A stretch of DNA of 64,000 bases from Desulfosporosinus lacus DSM 15449 (GCF_900129935.1 NZ_FQXJ01000004.1:62001-126000), one strand, 5' to 3'; counted from the first letter of the stretch, positions 17,779-26,340 are shown. Numbers and translations are program-made. The notes: a model not told the origin generated them from the letters alone.

Positions 17779-18657
17779 TCATACATATGGATGTTCCCAG
17801 TGCTCTGGGCGATTGAGTGACAAGGGTATCTTTGTGCCAGTATCACCCTTCGCTACGTTGAGTTGAGCTTGCGTGAGAAAGATACTCTTGGTGAAGTCAG
17901 CTCCTCTGAGATTAGCATCTCGGAAATCAGCCCCGATTAAATCAGTTCCACTCAAGTCTGTTCCGCTAAGGTTAGCCGTAATAAGGCAGGCTCCTCTCAA
18001 GTTGGCTCCTCTAAGGTCCACTTTTCTAAGATCAGCAGCAATAAGACAAGCTCCTCGACCGAAGGTCTTCCGGCGTTGCGAATGAACCTTCTGCCCACGA
18101 CGAGCTTCGGTTCGCACAAGTTCACTGGTCTTTAAAAGCAGAGTATTAACTTCAGCTCGATGTGCTGAAACGTCCAGTTCTTCGAGAGAATCCGGACTGA
18201 GGTGAGTGAGGAGTTCCGTCTTAGCGAGCATTGAACTGAGCGCGCCATGAATAGGACGAGCTGGTTGTAGTGTTAGCGTTTCAGTCAGATACCAAAGTAA
18301 CTCATGGAGTTGCCGCATGATTAAGAACACCTTGAACATTTGATTCGCAGATTCCGGGACTTTCCGCCAGTCGTGTCCACCAAAGCTGACTTGCGAAACC
18401 TTTTGACCAGCTCCAAAGCAGTCAAATGCAGTGCACCCTTTAAGGCCTAGCTCTCTGAGATTTTTGTGAATGTTGCAACGAAAGTCTGGTTGCAGGTTAA
18501 GGCAAGCTTGACCTGCCTCTTTGTTGTTTGGGAAGCCTTCCGAAGCAGAAAAGTACAAAGCCACACAGCACAAACCGAAACAGGTTTCGCAGTCAGCTCG
18601 CAAATTTTGGCGATTCTTTTCTGGGAAGGATACTGAATACTCGTGATTCTCGGACAA
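17779..18657 (-). CDS. Cys-rich domain fused to pentapeptide repeats
   Basis: This 292-residue protein has an N-terminal Cys-rich metal-site-like module (about residues 20-85: CETCFGLCCVALYF, a later CNIH, then GCTAFDCFGAGQ). A helical linker follows. About 40 residues of A(D/N)LXX pentapeptide repeats come at about 212-255 (for example LRKVDLRGANLRGACLITA). Pentapeptide repeats form a right-handed beta-helix. The Cys spacing suggests a zinc or iron-sulfur centre like YkgJ-type proteins; that is inference. Substrate and pathway are unknown. Confidence 0.75.
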   Translation of the reverse strand: MSENHEYSVSFPEKNRQNLRADCETCFGLCCVALYFSASEGFPNNKEAGQACLNLQPDFRCNIHKNLRELGLKGCTAFDCFGAGQKVSQVSFGGHDWRKVPESANQMFKVFLIMRQLHELLWYLTETLTLQPARPIHGALSSMLAKTELLTHLSPDSLEELDVSAHRAEVNTLLLKTSELVRTEARRGQKVHSQRRKTFGRGACLIAADLRKVDLRGANLRGACLITANLSGTDLSGTDLIGADFRDANLRGADFTKSIFLTQAQLNVAKGDTGTKIPLSLNRPEHWEHPYV

Positions 18658-18722
18658 CTATTCTTCCCTCCTTAACTTATTTTGTACGAATTTTAATTAT
18701 ATAGATTTATCTCTATTCTCAA

Positions 18723-19112
18723 TTATTTCGTCTTCTTCAATTTGCTCTCTGCTCGTTTTATATTCTCCATGACTCTAAATTTAACTATCTCGCTAATTAA
18801 TTGATAAGGCAGCGGCTTTTCTATCGGAAATTGTATTGACCCTTTTGAAAGTTTATATTCCGATAATTCTTCTTTAAACGCCTCAATTCCACTAGGAGCT
18901 GGATAAAATCCTATATGATTTTTATAAGCAGCAAAATGTACTAAGTTTCCTTGTAAGAAAAAAGTAGGCATTTGATAACTTATCTTTTCTTTTGCATCTG
19001 GTGCTGAGTCTTGGATAACTTTTCTTAGGATTTTAAGAATTTCCTGAATCTCGGGAGGGAATTTCAAAATATATTCGTCAATGGATTCATAGGCCGTTTT
19101 TTTCGCTTCCAT
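18723..19112 (-). CDS. DUF1801/YdhG-like protein (iron-chaperone-like fold)
   Basis: This 129-residue protein has the family's features: SIDEYILKFPPEIQEILKIL at residue 9, EKISYQMPTFF near 42, NHIGFYPAPSGIEAFKEEL near 65, and a C-terminal RAESKLKKTK tail. DUF1801 proteins have a frataxin-like fold; roles in iron delivery have been proposed but are not general. It stands alone, with no ribosome-binding or operon information of note. Confidence 0.8.
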   Translation of the reverse strand: MEAKKTAYESIDEYILKFPPEIQEILKILRKVIQDSAPDAKEKISYQMPTFFLQGNLVHFAAYKNHIGFYPAPSGIEAFKEELSEYKLSKGSIQFPIEKPLPYQLISEIVKFRVMENIKRAESKLKKTK

Positions 19113-19307
19113 GATTTCTCCTTTTCATAAACCTTCAGCAGTTTTAACAATCTTCTTAGATATAGCATCTTTTAAGAAACAATTTTCTCCGGAGAATGTA
19201 ACTTATTTAGTATTCCCGCTATGTAGTCTATAATAATCTTAAGGTAAATACCATTCTGATTCGAATATTCTAAGGAGGTAACCCAAGAGTCTCATGATTA
19301 ATAGTAA

Positions 19308-19555
19308 TTAGCAAGATACAAGCTGGAAGTCACTTTTGTCCGAATTGGCTCCAGTAGCTGGTTCCCAAGGATGGTTCGAGTTGAAGATCATTTCTCCCTG
19401 GGGTTCCTGCCAACCAACTTGTTCCGGATAGACGTTGGCATAAGCAAATTCCTGTTGATTTAAACCCTTCCATTTTAAACTTGGCAATTGCCAAGTTTAA
19501 AATGGAAGGGTTTAAATCAGCTGTTTGTCCACCACCCCAGATTTCGTTGCTGTCA
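19308..19555 (-). pseudogene. Remnant of a small gene interrupted by a palindromic insertion
   Basis: Read leftward, the frame giving DSNEIWGGGQTADLN stops making sense at the 62-bp palindrome. On the far side a different frame continues with LNQQEFAYANVYPEQVGW and later HPWEPATGANSDKSDF, ending at TAA 19310-19308. Removing 52 bp, so that one GATTTAAATC remains, joins the two into a single open frame through DLNQQ. No start codon is visible upstream, so the 5' part is also lost. I do not recognise the family. Confidence 0.55.
19457..19518. repeat. 62-bp perfect palindrome with no spacer
   Basis: The two 31-base halves are exact reverse complements, centred on CAATTG at 19485-19490. The sequence can be read as a 46-bp palindrome (starting CCCTTCCATTTTAAACTTGG) flanked by a duplicated TTTAAA inside GATTTAAATC. 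It lacks a T run and lies in a broken reading frame rather than after a gene, so it is unlike a simple terminator. Confidence 0.8.
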
Positions 19556-19558
19556 AGT

Positions 19559-20245
19559 CTAGAACTTCGGAAAGCGAAAATGCCCTGTCATCTGAGAAGG
19601 CCAGCTCTGTAATTGATCGGATTCACAAGGTATAGGTCCCGCGTTATGGAGAATATATGGCACGCCGTCAGGTCTGCGTTTATCAGATACAATGACAATA
19701 TGCTCATGGGGCGGACCGTAGGTCACAATGTCCCCTGCCTGCCAAAGCGTTAGATTCTCTACATCCTCTGGCTTGACCTCGAGAGTTAATTCCTGGGCAT
19801 TTCTCTGAAAAAAGACTATGAGATTAGGTACTCTACGAAAATCAATATTCGGGTCTGGCTTACCCTCTATGCGAGAATACTTACCAATATTGGCCCGAAT
19901 ATCTTGATCCACTAACCCCTTCAGGTCATAGCCCGCATCTCGAAATGCTCGCCATACAACATCCGTACAGACGCCTTCACTTTCTGGCGGATAGCCCTTT
20001 TGATAATAGGCACTGCGATACTGCGGTTTTCTTTCTACCTCGGCTTTTGCACCAGCCACAATATCTTCCAGGTCGTTTAAACCATCCTCATCCTTGTCAA
20101 TTGGACAAGCAATGACAGGAACTTTAACGGTGGGCAAGAAAGGAATTGAACTTTTAAAATGGGGTGTTTTCCCTAACAACAAGACCCCGTTCACGACACC
20201 GCCAATCACCAAAATCAGCGGTACCCAATAAAACCATTTCCTCAA
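19559..20245 (-). CDS. DUF1287 family protein, membrane-anchored or secreted
   Basis: This 228-residue protein has an N-terminal hydrophobic segment (WVPLILVIGGVVNGVLLL, about residues 6-23) and then the DUF1287 domain. Diagnostic parts are CTDVVWRAFRDAGYDL near 92 and WQAGDIVTYGPPHEHIVIVSD near 168. The Cys and His placement resembles NlpC/P60-type cysteine hydrolases, so wall hydrolysis is possible but unproven. The start is TTG at 20245, with GGAGG 7 bp upstream. The phosphatase-like gene ends 113 bp upstream on the same strand; they may be cotranscribed. Confidence 0.8.
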   Translation of the reverse strand: MRKWFYWVPLILVIGGVVNGVLLLGKTPHFKSSIPFLPTVKVPVIACPIDKDEDGLNDLEDIVAGAKAEVERKPQYRSAYYQKGYPPESEGVCTDVVWRAFRDAGYDLKGLVDQDIRANIGKYSRIEGKPDPNIDFRRVPNLIVFFQRNAQELTLEVKPEDVENLTLWQAGDIVTYGPPHEHIVIVSDKRRPDGVPYILHNAGPIPCESDQLQSWPSQMTGHFRFPKF

Positions 20246-20291
20246 AATCTCTCCTCCTGCCAGAAAACTTGGCTAACACCAAACCCTTGAC

Positions 20292-20342
20292 CGCTGGCCA
20301 CAACTCGAACGGGACTTTCGAGATTAGAACGCCCGCCAAGGA
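20292..20342. repeat. TTCGAGATTAGA-containing spacer repeat, copy 1
   Basis: The segment from GCTGG through TCGAACGGGACTTTCGAGAT and TAGAACGC matches 51575-51620 at most positions. Both lie in short spacers. Confidence 0.6.
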
Positions 20343-20358
20343 TTGTACGACGCTGTAA

Positions 20359-21852
20359 CTATATCTTGGATCCTAATCCAAAATGATTAAGAATCATAGG
20401 GTACAGATCAATAATTCTCGCGTGGTCAAATTCAACCGGCATGCCCGCAACGATCATCGGCACCGTCGAATCTTCTTCCTCTAGTGACCCATGGCTCCCT
20501 CCTCCTGGGTGAATAGGTGCCCCGACGGCAAAATATTCATACCCCAGGACCGCTGAAACGGCAATTCGGCTTCCCCCTCGCGCCTCAAGGGCTGATATTA
20601 AACGATTAAATGCATCCGGAAACTTCCCGAATATAATTTGTTCGCTTAATACTCGAGCATCAACCACAGATATGTCCCCTTCATAGGACCAGGTTTGACC
20701 ATAAACATCTCGAAAAGGACCCCTGCGAGAAAAGGAAAGTTGTTTTTCCGTCCCGCCTTGAACAACGCAAAATTTATTTTCAGAGACTTTCCAGCTAATT
20801 TGAGCGTTGCGTGGATCTTTTGCCAAGATACCCACTACCTCTGGCAAAAGATCATCTTTTTTCTGCAGAATGTAAATAAAAGCCATCCGCTCATTTGGAC
20901 AAATGGCAATCTCATGCCTATTATCTTCTCCGCTTGCTTCTTCCGTAGCTTTTAATCGCTTAAACGACTTTAAGGCACTATCTAAATCAATCAGGTACTC
21001 TTTTCCTAAGCCAACAGTTGACTGGGCATGGTCTCCCGTGACAATAATTACGTTTTCCTCTAATGCTTTTTCCCAAGTACCGAACTCATCTAGGACTGAT
21101 GCCACTTGTTGGTCTGCATACTCAATGGAAAATCCCGAGCGCAAAGGGCCATGTTGGTGTGAATATTTATCATTATCCGGAAAGTAAACAACCATGAAAT
21201 CAGGCTGTTGTCGTTCTCGGACAAGTTGTGCCGCAATTGTTCCGGAAAAGGTATCATTAAAACCAAAGCGATGAAAAGGCCCTCTCGGATAGGCTCCTGC
21301 CCTTCCTGAGAAAGGGGGATGGATAAGCTGACCTAAGGTTAAGTGCGAGGGACCCGAAACATCTTCTCGATTGAGACGAAACCCAGTCCCTAAGGCTAAT
21401 GAAAATGGAACTTTCGTTAGGTAAGTGTGTCTCGCTCGATGCATAAAAAAATTAATATTCCCTGTACTGTAACCGCCTGCTTCCAGTTCTTCATACAAGG
21501 TTGGGGTTTTGGTATTCAGGTGATCTTCATTGAGACTAAGTAATAAGTTGCGGAGAACTTTCTCTAAACCAATCTTTAGGATGCTTTGCCAAGTAGCTCC
21601 GTAATCCACGATCTTCCTTATCTCTTCATCATACCAGATAAACCCAGGAACTCCATGCTGATTAGGCCAAGTTCCTGTGATCATGGAACTCGTAGCAACC
21701 GGAGTCATCGTTGGAAAGGAGGAGATAACCCTGTCAATGCAGGTCCCGTGTTTAACCAAAAAACGAAACGCAGGGGCATTTCCTTCCGAAAGGATCCTGC
21801 CCAAAACAGAAGGATGAAGGGAGTCTACCACAAATAAGATTACCTTTTTCAT
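20359..21852 (-). CDS. Alkaline phosphatase superfamily protein (type I phosphodiesterase/nucleotide pyrophosphatase-like)
   Basis: This 497-residue enzyme keeps the superfamily metal sites. The first Asp is in ILFVVDSLHPSV, the nucleophilic Thr is probably in SFPTMTPVATSSMITG near 47, and later sites include YFPDNDKYSHQHG near 225, VIIVTGDHAQSTVG near 268 and a C-terminal HPGGGSHGS. No signal peptide is visible, so it acts in the cytoplasm or is exported by another route. The exact substrate (phosphodiester, nucleotide or sulfate ester) cannot be read from the sequence. DUF1287 follows downstream. Confidence 0.85.
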   Translation of the reverse strand: MKKVILFVVDSLHPSVLGRILSEGNAPAFRFLVKHGTCIDRVISSFPTMTPVATSSMITGTWPNQHGVPGFIWYDEEIRKIVDYGATWQSILKIGLEKVLRNLLLSLNEDHLNTKTPTLYEELEAGGYSTGNINFFMHRARHTYLTKVPFSLALGTGFRLNREDVSGPSHLTLGQLIHPPFSGRAGAYPRGPFHRFGFNDTFSGTIAAQLVRERQQPDFMVVYFPDNDKYSHQHGPLRSGFSIEYADQQVASVLDEFGTWEKALEENVIIVTGDHAQSTVGLGKEYLIDLDSALKSFKRLKATEEASGEDNRHEIAICPNERMAFIYILQKKDDLLPEVVGILAKDPRNAQISWKVSENKFCVVQGGTEKQLSFSRRGPFRDVYGQTWSYEGDISVVDARVLSEQIIFGKFPDAFNRLISALEARGGSRIAVSAVLGYEYFAVGAPIHPGGGSHGSLEEEDSTVPMIVAGMPVEFDHARIIDLYPMILNHFGLGSKI

Positions 21853-22035
21853 GATCGACTCCCTTCATCAATTTCATATAAAATAAAGTATATCAAACTG
21901 TCCCGCTTTTAGATACTAGTGGATGTAAAAACTTGCTAATTTACGAGTTCCAAGAGTATGGATTTTATAATTATATCGGACTCATTGGGGCAATATATGA
22001 AAACAGGATCTAAGTTAAAGGAGGTCGAATTATAA

Positions 22036-22668
22036 ATGTACTCCAATTGGTTCAATAGAACAGTTAACGGTCTGCACCAATTTAAGAAGAATAACTCTAT
22101 GAAAGATCCTATGATTATCGGGCTTTTCGGTGGATTATTAGGGGCAATTGTCATGGAATTGCTTAATGTGTTATTAGGGAAAAAGCTGTTGTTCGGGAAA
22201 ATTGCATCTTCAATGGTTATCCATCCCTTGCGCAGCAATAGACTCAAAAATTCTCTGTTCGGGGAGATAATGCACTTAACCGTAGGGGCTGGTATTGGGT
22301 CAATAATTGCTGGACTTCTTCAGAAAACAGGGAAAGATTTAGTTATTATTAAAGGCACATTCATAAGTTTATTAGCCTGGGTAGGACTGCATAATTTGGG
22401 AAACAGAATGGATCTGTTTAGTATTAAGCCTTACTCTACCAAAGGCCACTATATGGCCCTAATTCAACACCTGATTTATGGGATATCCACCTCGGCAGTT
22501 ATTAAATACTTTTCTAACCCTGTTGCATTCCAACAACCTTCGATCACAAAAAGTAAAATCACGACTGGCGAAAGCAACCTCAAGTATGGTCAACCTTATT
22601 TGCCATCCGAAATCGAGCCAACAATGCCCAATTCTCAAATGCTACAATTCAAGTATCCCACTGCTTAA
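22036..22668 (+). CDS. Conserved-type membrane protein, unknown function
   Basis: This 210-residue protein has three or four hydrophobic segments: IIGLFGGLLGAIVMELLNVL near residue 30, IMHLTVGAGIGSIIAGLL near 77, a third near 105-120 (GTFISLLAWVGLHNL), and a weaker one near 145. The tail is polar. I do not recognise a family. AAAGGAGGT lies 8 bp before the ATG. The gene is isolated, divergent from the phosphatase-like gene, and ends at a terminator (22718-22754). Confidence 0.7.
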   Translation: MYSNWFNRTVNGLHQFKKNNSMKDPMIIGLFGGLLGAIVMELLNVLLGKKLLFGKIASSMVIHPLRSNRLKNSLFGEIMHLTVGAGIGSIIAGLLQKTGKDLVIIKGTFISLLAWVGLHNLGNRMDLFSIKPYSTKGHYMALIQHLIYGISTSAVIKYFSNPVAFQQPSITKSKITTGESNLKYGQPYLPSEIEPTMPNSQMLQFKYPTA

Positions 22669-22717
22669 TTAAACTGGGATTCTATTAAGCTAAGCAATAA
22701 CTATCGGATAGACAGAT

Positions 22718-22754
22718 AAGGAACAGTTGGAATATTACTTCCAGCCTGTTCCTT
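22718..22754. terminator. Bidirectional terminator between the membrane gene and pyrE
   Basis: AAGGAACAG pairs with CTGTTCCTT and the inner TTGGAA with TTCCAG. T-rich DNA follows on the plus strand. It also sits 20 bp after the pyrE stop and probably ends the pyr operon. Confidence 0.75.
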
Positions 22755-22773
22755 GTTTTATTTCAACTTACAA

Positions 22774-23379
22774 TTAAATTTTTCGACTTCCTGGTTTTAC
22801 AGCTGGAGTACCTTTTGCACACAGTGGGCATTCCTGAGCTTCGAAAGCTTGGATGTTCAACTGAATAATGGAGCACTGTGGCAACCCAAAATCAACTTGA
22901 CCTCCTGTACGATCAACAAGCACCCCGACACCTACCGCCGTGGCTCCAAATTCTTGGACTACTGTCAATACCTCACGAACGGATCCACCAGTTGTAATTA
23001 CATCTTCCACCACCAGAACACGTTCCCCTGGAGAAATCGTAAAACCTCTGCGCAAACGCATAATTCCGTTTTCCCTCTCTGTAAACAGAGAGCGGACTCC
23101 TAGGGCCTTGGCGACTTCATGCGCCACCAAGATCCCTCCTGTTGCTGGTCCTATGACAGTTTGGACGCCCATATCCCGAAATTGAGAGGCTAGGCCTTCC
23201 GCAAGAATTGCTGCTCGATCCGGATATTGGAGTACTTGAGCACACTGCATATATTGAGCACTGTGTTTACCTGAGGTTAAAAGGAAATGTCCATCGAGCA
23301 GCGCTTCACTTTTTCTAAATATATCCAGGTACTCATCCGGTGTGAGTGGCATATTGTTATTGTTTGATAGTTGCGCCAT
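22774..23379 (-). CDS. pyrE: Orotate phosphoribosyltransferase
   Basis: This 201-residue enzyme attaches orotate to PRPP to form OMP. The PRPP-binding motif VLVVEDVITTGGSVREVL is near residue 118, and the N-terminal segment has HFLLTSGKHSAQYMQCA. Near the C-terminus two cysteines occur in CPLCAKG, as in many clostridial homologues. It is the last gene of the pyr operon, 98 bp after pyrF. Confidence 0.95.
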   Translation of the reverse strand: MAQLSNNNNMPLTPDEYLDIFRKSEALLDGHFLLTSGKHSAQYMQCAQVLQYPDRAAILAEGLASQFRDMGVQTVIGPATGGILVAHEVAKALGVRSLFTERENGIMRLRRGFTISPGERVLVVEDVITTGGSVREVLTVVQEFGATAVGVGVLVDRTGGQVDFGLPQCSIIQLNIQAFEAQECPLCAKGTPAVKPGSRKI

Positions 23380-23477
23380 TATTTTTTAATCTCTCCTTTT
23401 TCTACTGTACCTTAATCTTCACCTGTACTACATCCTGAACTCTGGCAAGCAAATTCCTAACTCAACCTGCTATTTAA

Positions 23478-24188
23478 TTATTCCCAAAGTCGCTCTAAGG
23501 CTTGACGAGGATCCTTAGAACGGGTAATGGGTCTCCCAACGACAAGATACGAACTTCCGGCTGCCAAGGCCTCAGTAGGTGTAAGTACCCGCGCTTGATC
23601 CTGTGCTTCACTCCAAGCAGGACGAATTCCCGGTGTGACAATCAAAAAATTCGCTTTTGTGTTTTTCCTAATATCGCTCGCCTCCCTAGCTGAAGCGACG
23701 ACTCCATCCAGCCCTGCCTTCTCTGCTAGTTTCGCCAGTTCAACAACATGCTCACGAATGTTCCGCTGAACTCCCATTTCTAGTCTGAATTGATTTTCCG
23801 ACATACTGGTCAGAACTGTAACTCCGATCACCTTGGGAACACTTCCCAGCTTACTTCCTTCTTCTTGTACAGCGCTGGCAGCCCTTGCCATCATGTCATA
23901 TCCACCGCTGCAATGGACATTGATCATGTCAACTCCGCATTGAACGAATCCTCGTATCGCTCGTTCCACCGTTGTAGGTATATCGTGAAGCTTCAAGTCC
24001 AGAAAGATGGGGAAACCCATAGCTTTCAATTCGTGGATCATTGCCGGCCCAGTATACGCGTACAGTTCCAACCCTACTTTAAGCCAACACCCGCTGCCTT
24101 GAAGTGTCCCAGCTATGGCTAATGCTTCCTCGCGCCCTTGAACATCCAGGGCTGCCATGACGCGCTGATTATTAGATATCACTTCCAC
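23478..24188 (-). CDS. pyrF: Orotidine 5'-phosphate decarboxylase
   Basis: This enzyme of about 236 residues decarboxylates OMP to UMP. The catalytic signature DLKLHDIPTTVERA is intact near residue 65; VMAALDV at the N-terminus and SSYLVVGRPIT near 215 bind substrate. The frame is open to 24251, but no ribosome-binding site supports that start. GGAGGG lies 7 bp before the GTG at 24188, and the resulting length fits the family. About 100 bp separate it from pyrD. Confidence 0.94.
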   Translation of the reverse strand: MEVISNNQRVMAALDVQGREEALAIAGTLQGSGCWLKVGLELYAYTGPAMIHELKAMGFPIFLDLKLHDIPTTVERAIRGFVQCGVDMINVHCSGGYDMMARAASAVQEEGSKLGSVPKVIGVTVLTSMSENQFRLEMGVQRNIREHVVELAKLAEKAGLDGVVASAREASDIRKNTKANFLIVTPGIRPAWSEAQDQARVLTPTEALAAGSSYLVVGRPITRSKDPRQALERLWE

Positions 24189-24291
24189 ACGATAACCCTC
24201 CATTTCCAACTTCCGCAGCTCAAAGGCTGGCCTCATTATACTGTAATTCACAGTTAAACATATGTTTTCTAAAATTTATACTTATTTAACG

Positions 24292-25212
24292 CTAAGCTCT
24301 ATGCGCTAATCCCACTAAATCATGCACAGACGCAAGTCCGCGTTTTTCACAGTAGTCTTGGATTCCCTGCAGAATCTCCAAGGGGGCCAGAGGATTGACA
24401 AAATTCCCTGTACCAATACTTACAGCCGTCGCCCCAGCAAGCATAAATTCCACAGCATCCTGCCATGTAGTAATTCCGCCCATTCCAATGATCGGTAAAT
24501 CAACGGCCTGAAAGACTTGCCAAACCATTCGCACTGCAACTGGTCGAATGGCCGGCCCTGAAAGTCCTCCAAACGTATTGGCTAAGACAGGACGTTGGTG
24601 ATTTATATCAATATGCATCCCTAACAATGTATTGATGAGAGATAGAGCATCTGCTCCGCCAAGTTGGACCGCGTGCGCCATCCCCACAATATCTGTGACG
24701 TTGGGCGAGAGCTTGGCGATAACTGGAAGGTCGGTTTCGGCCTTCACTGCCGCAATTACTTCTTGCGCGCTCTGAGGATCCGTGCCAAAATGCATTCCGC
24801 CATGTTTAACATTAGGGCAGGAAATGTTCACCTCCAGTGCAGCTAATCCAGAATCCTTTTGTAACGCCCGAGCCAATAGCACATAATCCTCCAGGGAAAA
24901 ACCAGAAATATTAGCAATCGCCGCAGTAGGCAGTTTCCGAACCTTAGGCAGATAGGATTTTAGGAATTCTTCCAGCCCTGGGTTTTCCAACCCGACAGCA
25001 TTTAGTAACCCTGCCGGTGTTTCCGCCAGCCGGGGAACAGGGTTTCCCAGGCGAGGCAAGGGAGTAATCCCCTTTAGGGTTATTCCCCCTAATGCCTCCA
25101 GCGGACAATAGGCTACATACTCCTCTCCAAACCCATAGGTACCGGAACAAGTCAGGATTGGATTTCTTAATGTTATACCTGCAAGCTGAGTTGATAAATT
25201 AACAGGACTCAT
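24292..25212 (-). CDS. pyrD: Dihydroorotate dehydrogenase B, catalytic subunit
   Basis: This 306-residue FMN enzyme oxidises dihydroorotate to orotate. It has the class 1B catalytic cysteine in LEVNISCPNVKHGG near residue 130, and FMN-site segments VIAKLSPNV and IGMGGITTWQDAVEFM. As a class 1B enzyme it uses NAD+ through PyrK, the product of the overlapping upstream gene. The ATG at 25212 is preferred over a TTG at 25221 because AGGAGG is 9 bp upstream. It overlaps pyrK by 14 bp. Confidence 0.96.
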   Translation of the reverse strand: MSPVNLSTQLAGITLRNPILTCSGTYGFGEEYVAYCPLEALGGITLKGITPLPRLGNPVPRLAETPAGLLNAVGLENPGLEEFLKSYLPKVRKLPTAAIANISGFSLEDYVLLARALQKDSGLAALEVNISCPNVKHGGMHFGTDPQSAQEVIAAVKAETDLPVIAKLSPNVTDIVGMAHAVQLGGADALSLINTLLGMHIDINHQRPVLANTFGGLSGPAIRPVAVRMVWQVFQAVDLPIIGMGGITTWQDAVEFMLAGATAVSIGTGNFVNPLAPLEILQGIQDYCEKRGLASVHDLVGLAHRA

Positions 25213-26026
25213 CCCAGACAACCTCCTCCCCCCGAAAAACCGGCCCGTCCTGACATACTTTTCTATGAATCAACACACCAGCTTCATCGATTAAGGTGCA
25301 AACACACCCCAAACAGGCTCCAACTGCGCAACCCATACGTTCTTCCAGCGAAACCTCCACAGATACTTTATAGTTTTTAAACAGCTCTGTCACGGCCTGC
25401 ATCATCTTCTTTGGACCGCACGCAGCTGCCCTAATCTGGCCTCCGCTCGCAGTAGACTTCTCTAATAGCTCTTGGGCCTGCTCAGTCACGAGGCCCGTCT
25501 GCCCAAGACTTCCGTCAAGCGTACTCAGTTGCAGAGGAATACCCAGGTCTTTCCAGGAAGAAAGACCAGCACTCTCTAGAAAGGACTTGTTTTCTCCTCC
25601 CCAAAACAAACGTACTGTCAAACCCTGAGCCAGCGCGCTTTGAGCTAAAGGATAAAGCGGGAATATCCCAATTCCACCGGCAACCAACCACAACTCCCCT
25701 TTTTCCGGTAAAGAAAAGCCCTTTCCTAAGGGACCCATAACACTTAGTCTCTCTCCACACTTTGCTCTCGCCAGAATTTCGGTTCCCCGACCTTGAATCC
25801 GGTAGAGCAAAGTAATTTCGTCGCGTTCAGAAGAGATTCCGGCTATACTAATGGGTCGCCGCAATAAGGGATCAAATGAGGCGATGGATGAATCTTGAAC
25901 TTGGATCGCAACGAATTGCCCTGCATGCGCAGTTCGGGCGATCGGTCCCTTCAGAACCAATCTCCTGAGTCTTTGCTCCTCATCCCCCAAGCTTTCGTGA
26001 ACAACTACCTGACCTTCGGTAAGCAT
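25199..26026 (-). CDS. pyrK: Dihydroorotate dehydrogenase B, electron transfer subunit
   Basis: This 275-residue FAD and [2Fe-2S] protein passes electrons from PyrD to NAD+. The FAD-binding part contains LLRRPISIAGI near residue 55 and the NAD site GGIGIFPLYPLA near 110. Four Fe-S cysteines appear in CAVGACLGCVC and the later KVCQDGPVF. The ATG at 26026 has AAAGGAGG upstream. A longer open frame to 26080 translates TTCG-type repeats and is rejected. A 386-bp spacer with repeats separates it from carB. Confidence 0.95.
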   Translation of the reverse strand: MLTEGQVVVHESLGDEEQRLRRLVLKGPIARTAHAGQFVAIQVQDSSIASFDPLLRRPISIAGISSERDEITLLYRIQGRGTEILARAKCGERLSVMGPLGKGFSLPEKGELWLVAGGIGIFPLYPLAQSALAQGLTVRLFWGGENKSFLESAGLSSWKDLGIPLQLSTLDGSLGQTGLVTEQAQELLEKSTASGGQIRAAACGPKKMMQAVTELFKNYKVSVEVSLEERMGCAVGACLGCVCTLIDEAGVLIHRKVCQDGPVFRGEEVVWDESC

Positions 26027-26040
26027 GGCGACCTCCTTTT

Positions 26041-26077
26041 CGTGGTTCGATATTTTTGGTTCGTGGTTCGAAATCCG
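26041..26077. repeat. TTCGNNN heptad repeat beside the pyrK start
   Basis: GTGGTTC units recur at 7-bp periodicity. They encode the spurious N-terminal extension of pyrK. Confidence 0.6.
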
Positions 26078-26100
26078 CAAACCTAAAGTGAACTAGTCCA

Positions 26101-26260
26101 GCTAAAGCTGAACATCGAGTCTTCGGTGGGGGACTCTACCTCCTTCACCGCTAAATGTTTCCTATTGGGAAGGTAGCTCGGAGAAACCTTCCACTGGAGG
26201 CTTTCGTCACCGAAGCAGATCACTAGGACCCACTCCCACTTAAAGAAGTAGGAGTCTTAC
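26101..26260 (+). repeat. Structured repeat element A, copy 2, with element B nested inside
   Basis: The outer ends match copy 1 at 11600-11691, beginning GCTAAAGCTGAACATCGAGT and ending GTCTTAC. Between CTTCGGTG and CACCGAAG lies about 65 bp of element B (from CTAAATGTTTCC to GGAGGCTTTC). The distal hairpin here is ACTCC-ACTT with AAGT-GGAGT, a paired change relative to copy 1. Confidence 0.7.
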
Positions 26261-26340
26261 GATCGGATAACGTACCCTCACTGTATCCGATACAAAATGC
26301 AGTTCGTTGTCGTTAGTTCTATAGTTCTTACTTGTAGCTT

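Noticed and set aside
19559..20245. DUF1287 gene as a frameshifted longer gene including the downstream remnant
   Set aside because: The DUF1287 product already has the normal family length and C-terminus, and the downstream remnant is in another frame with a stop between them.
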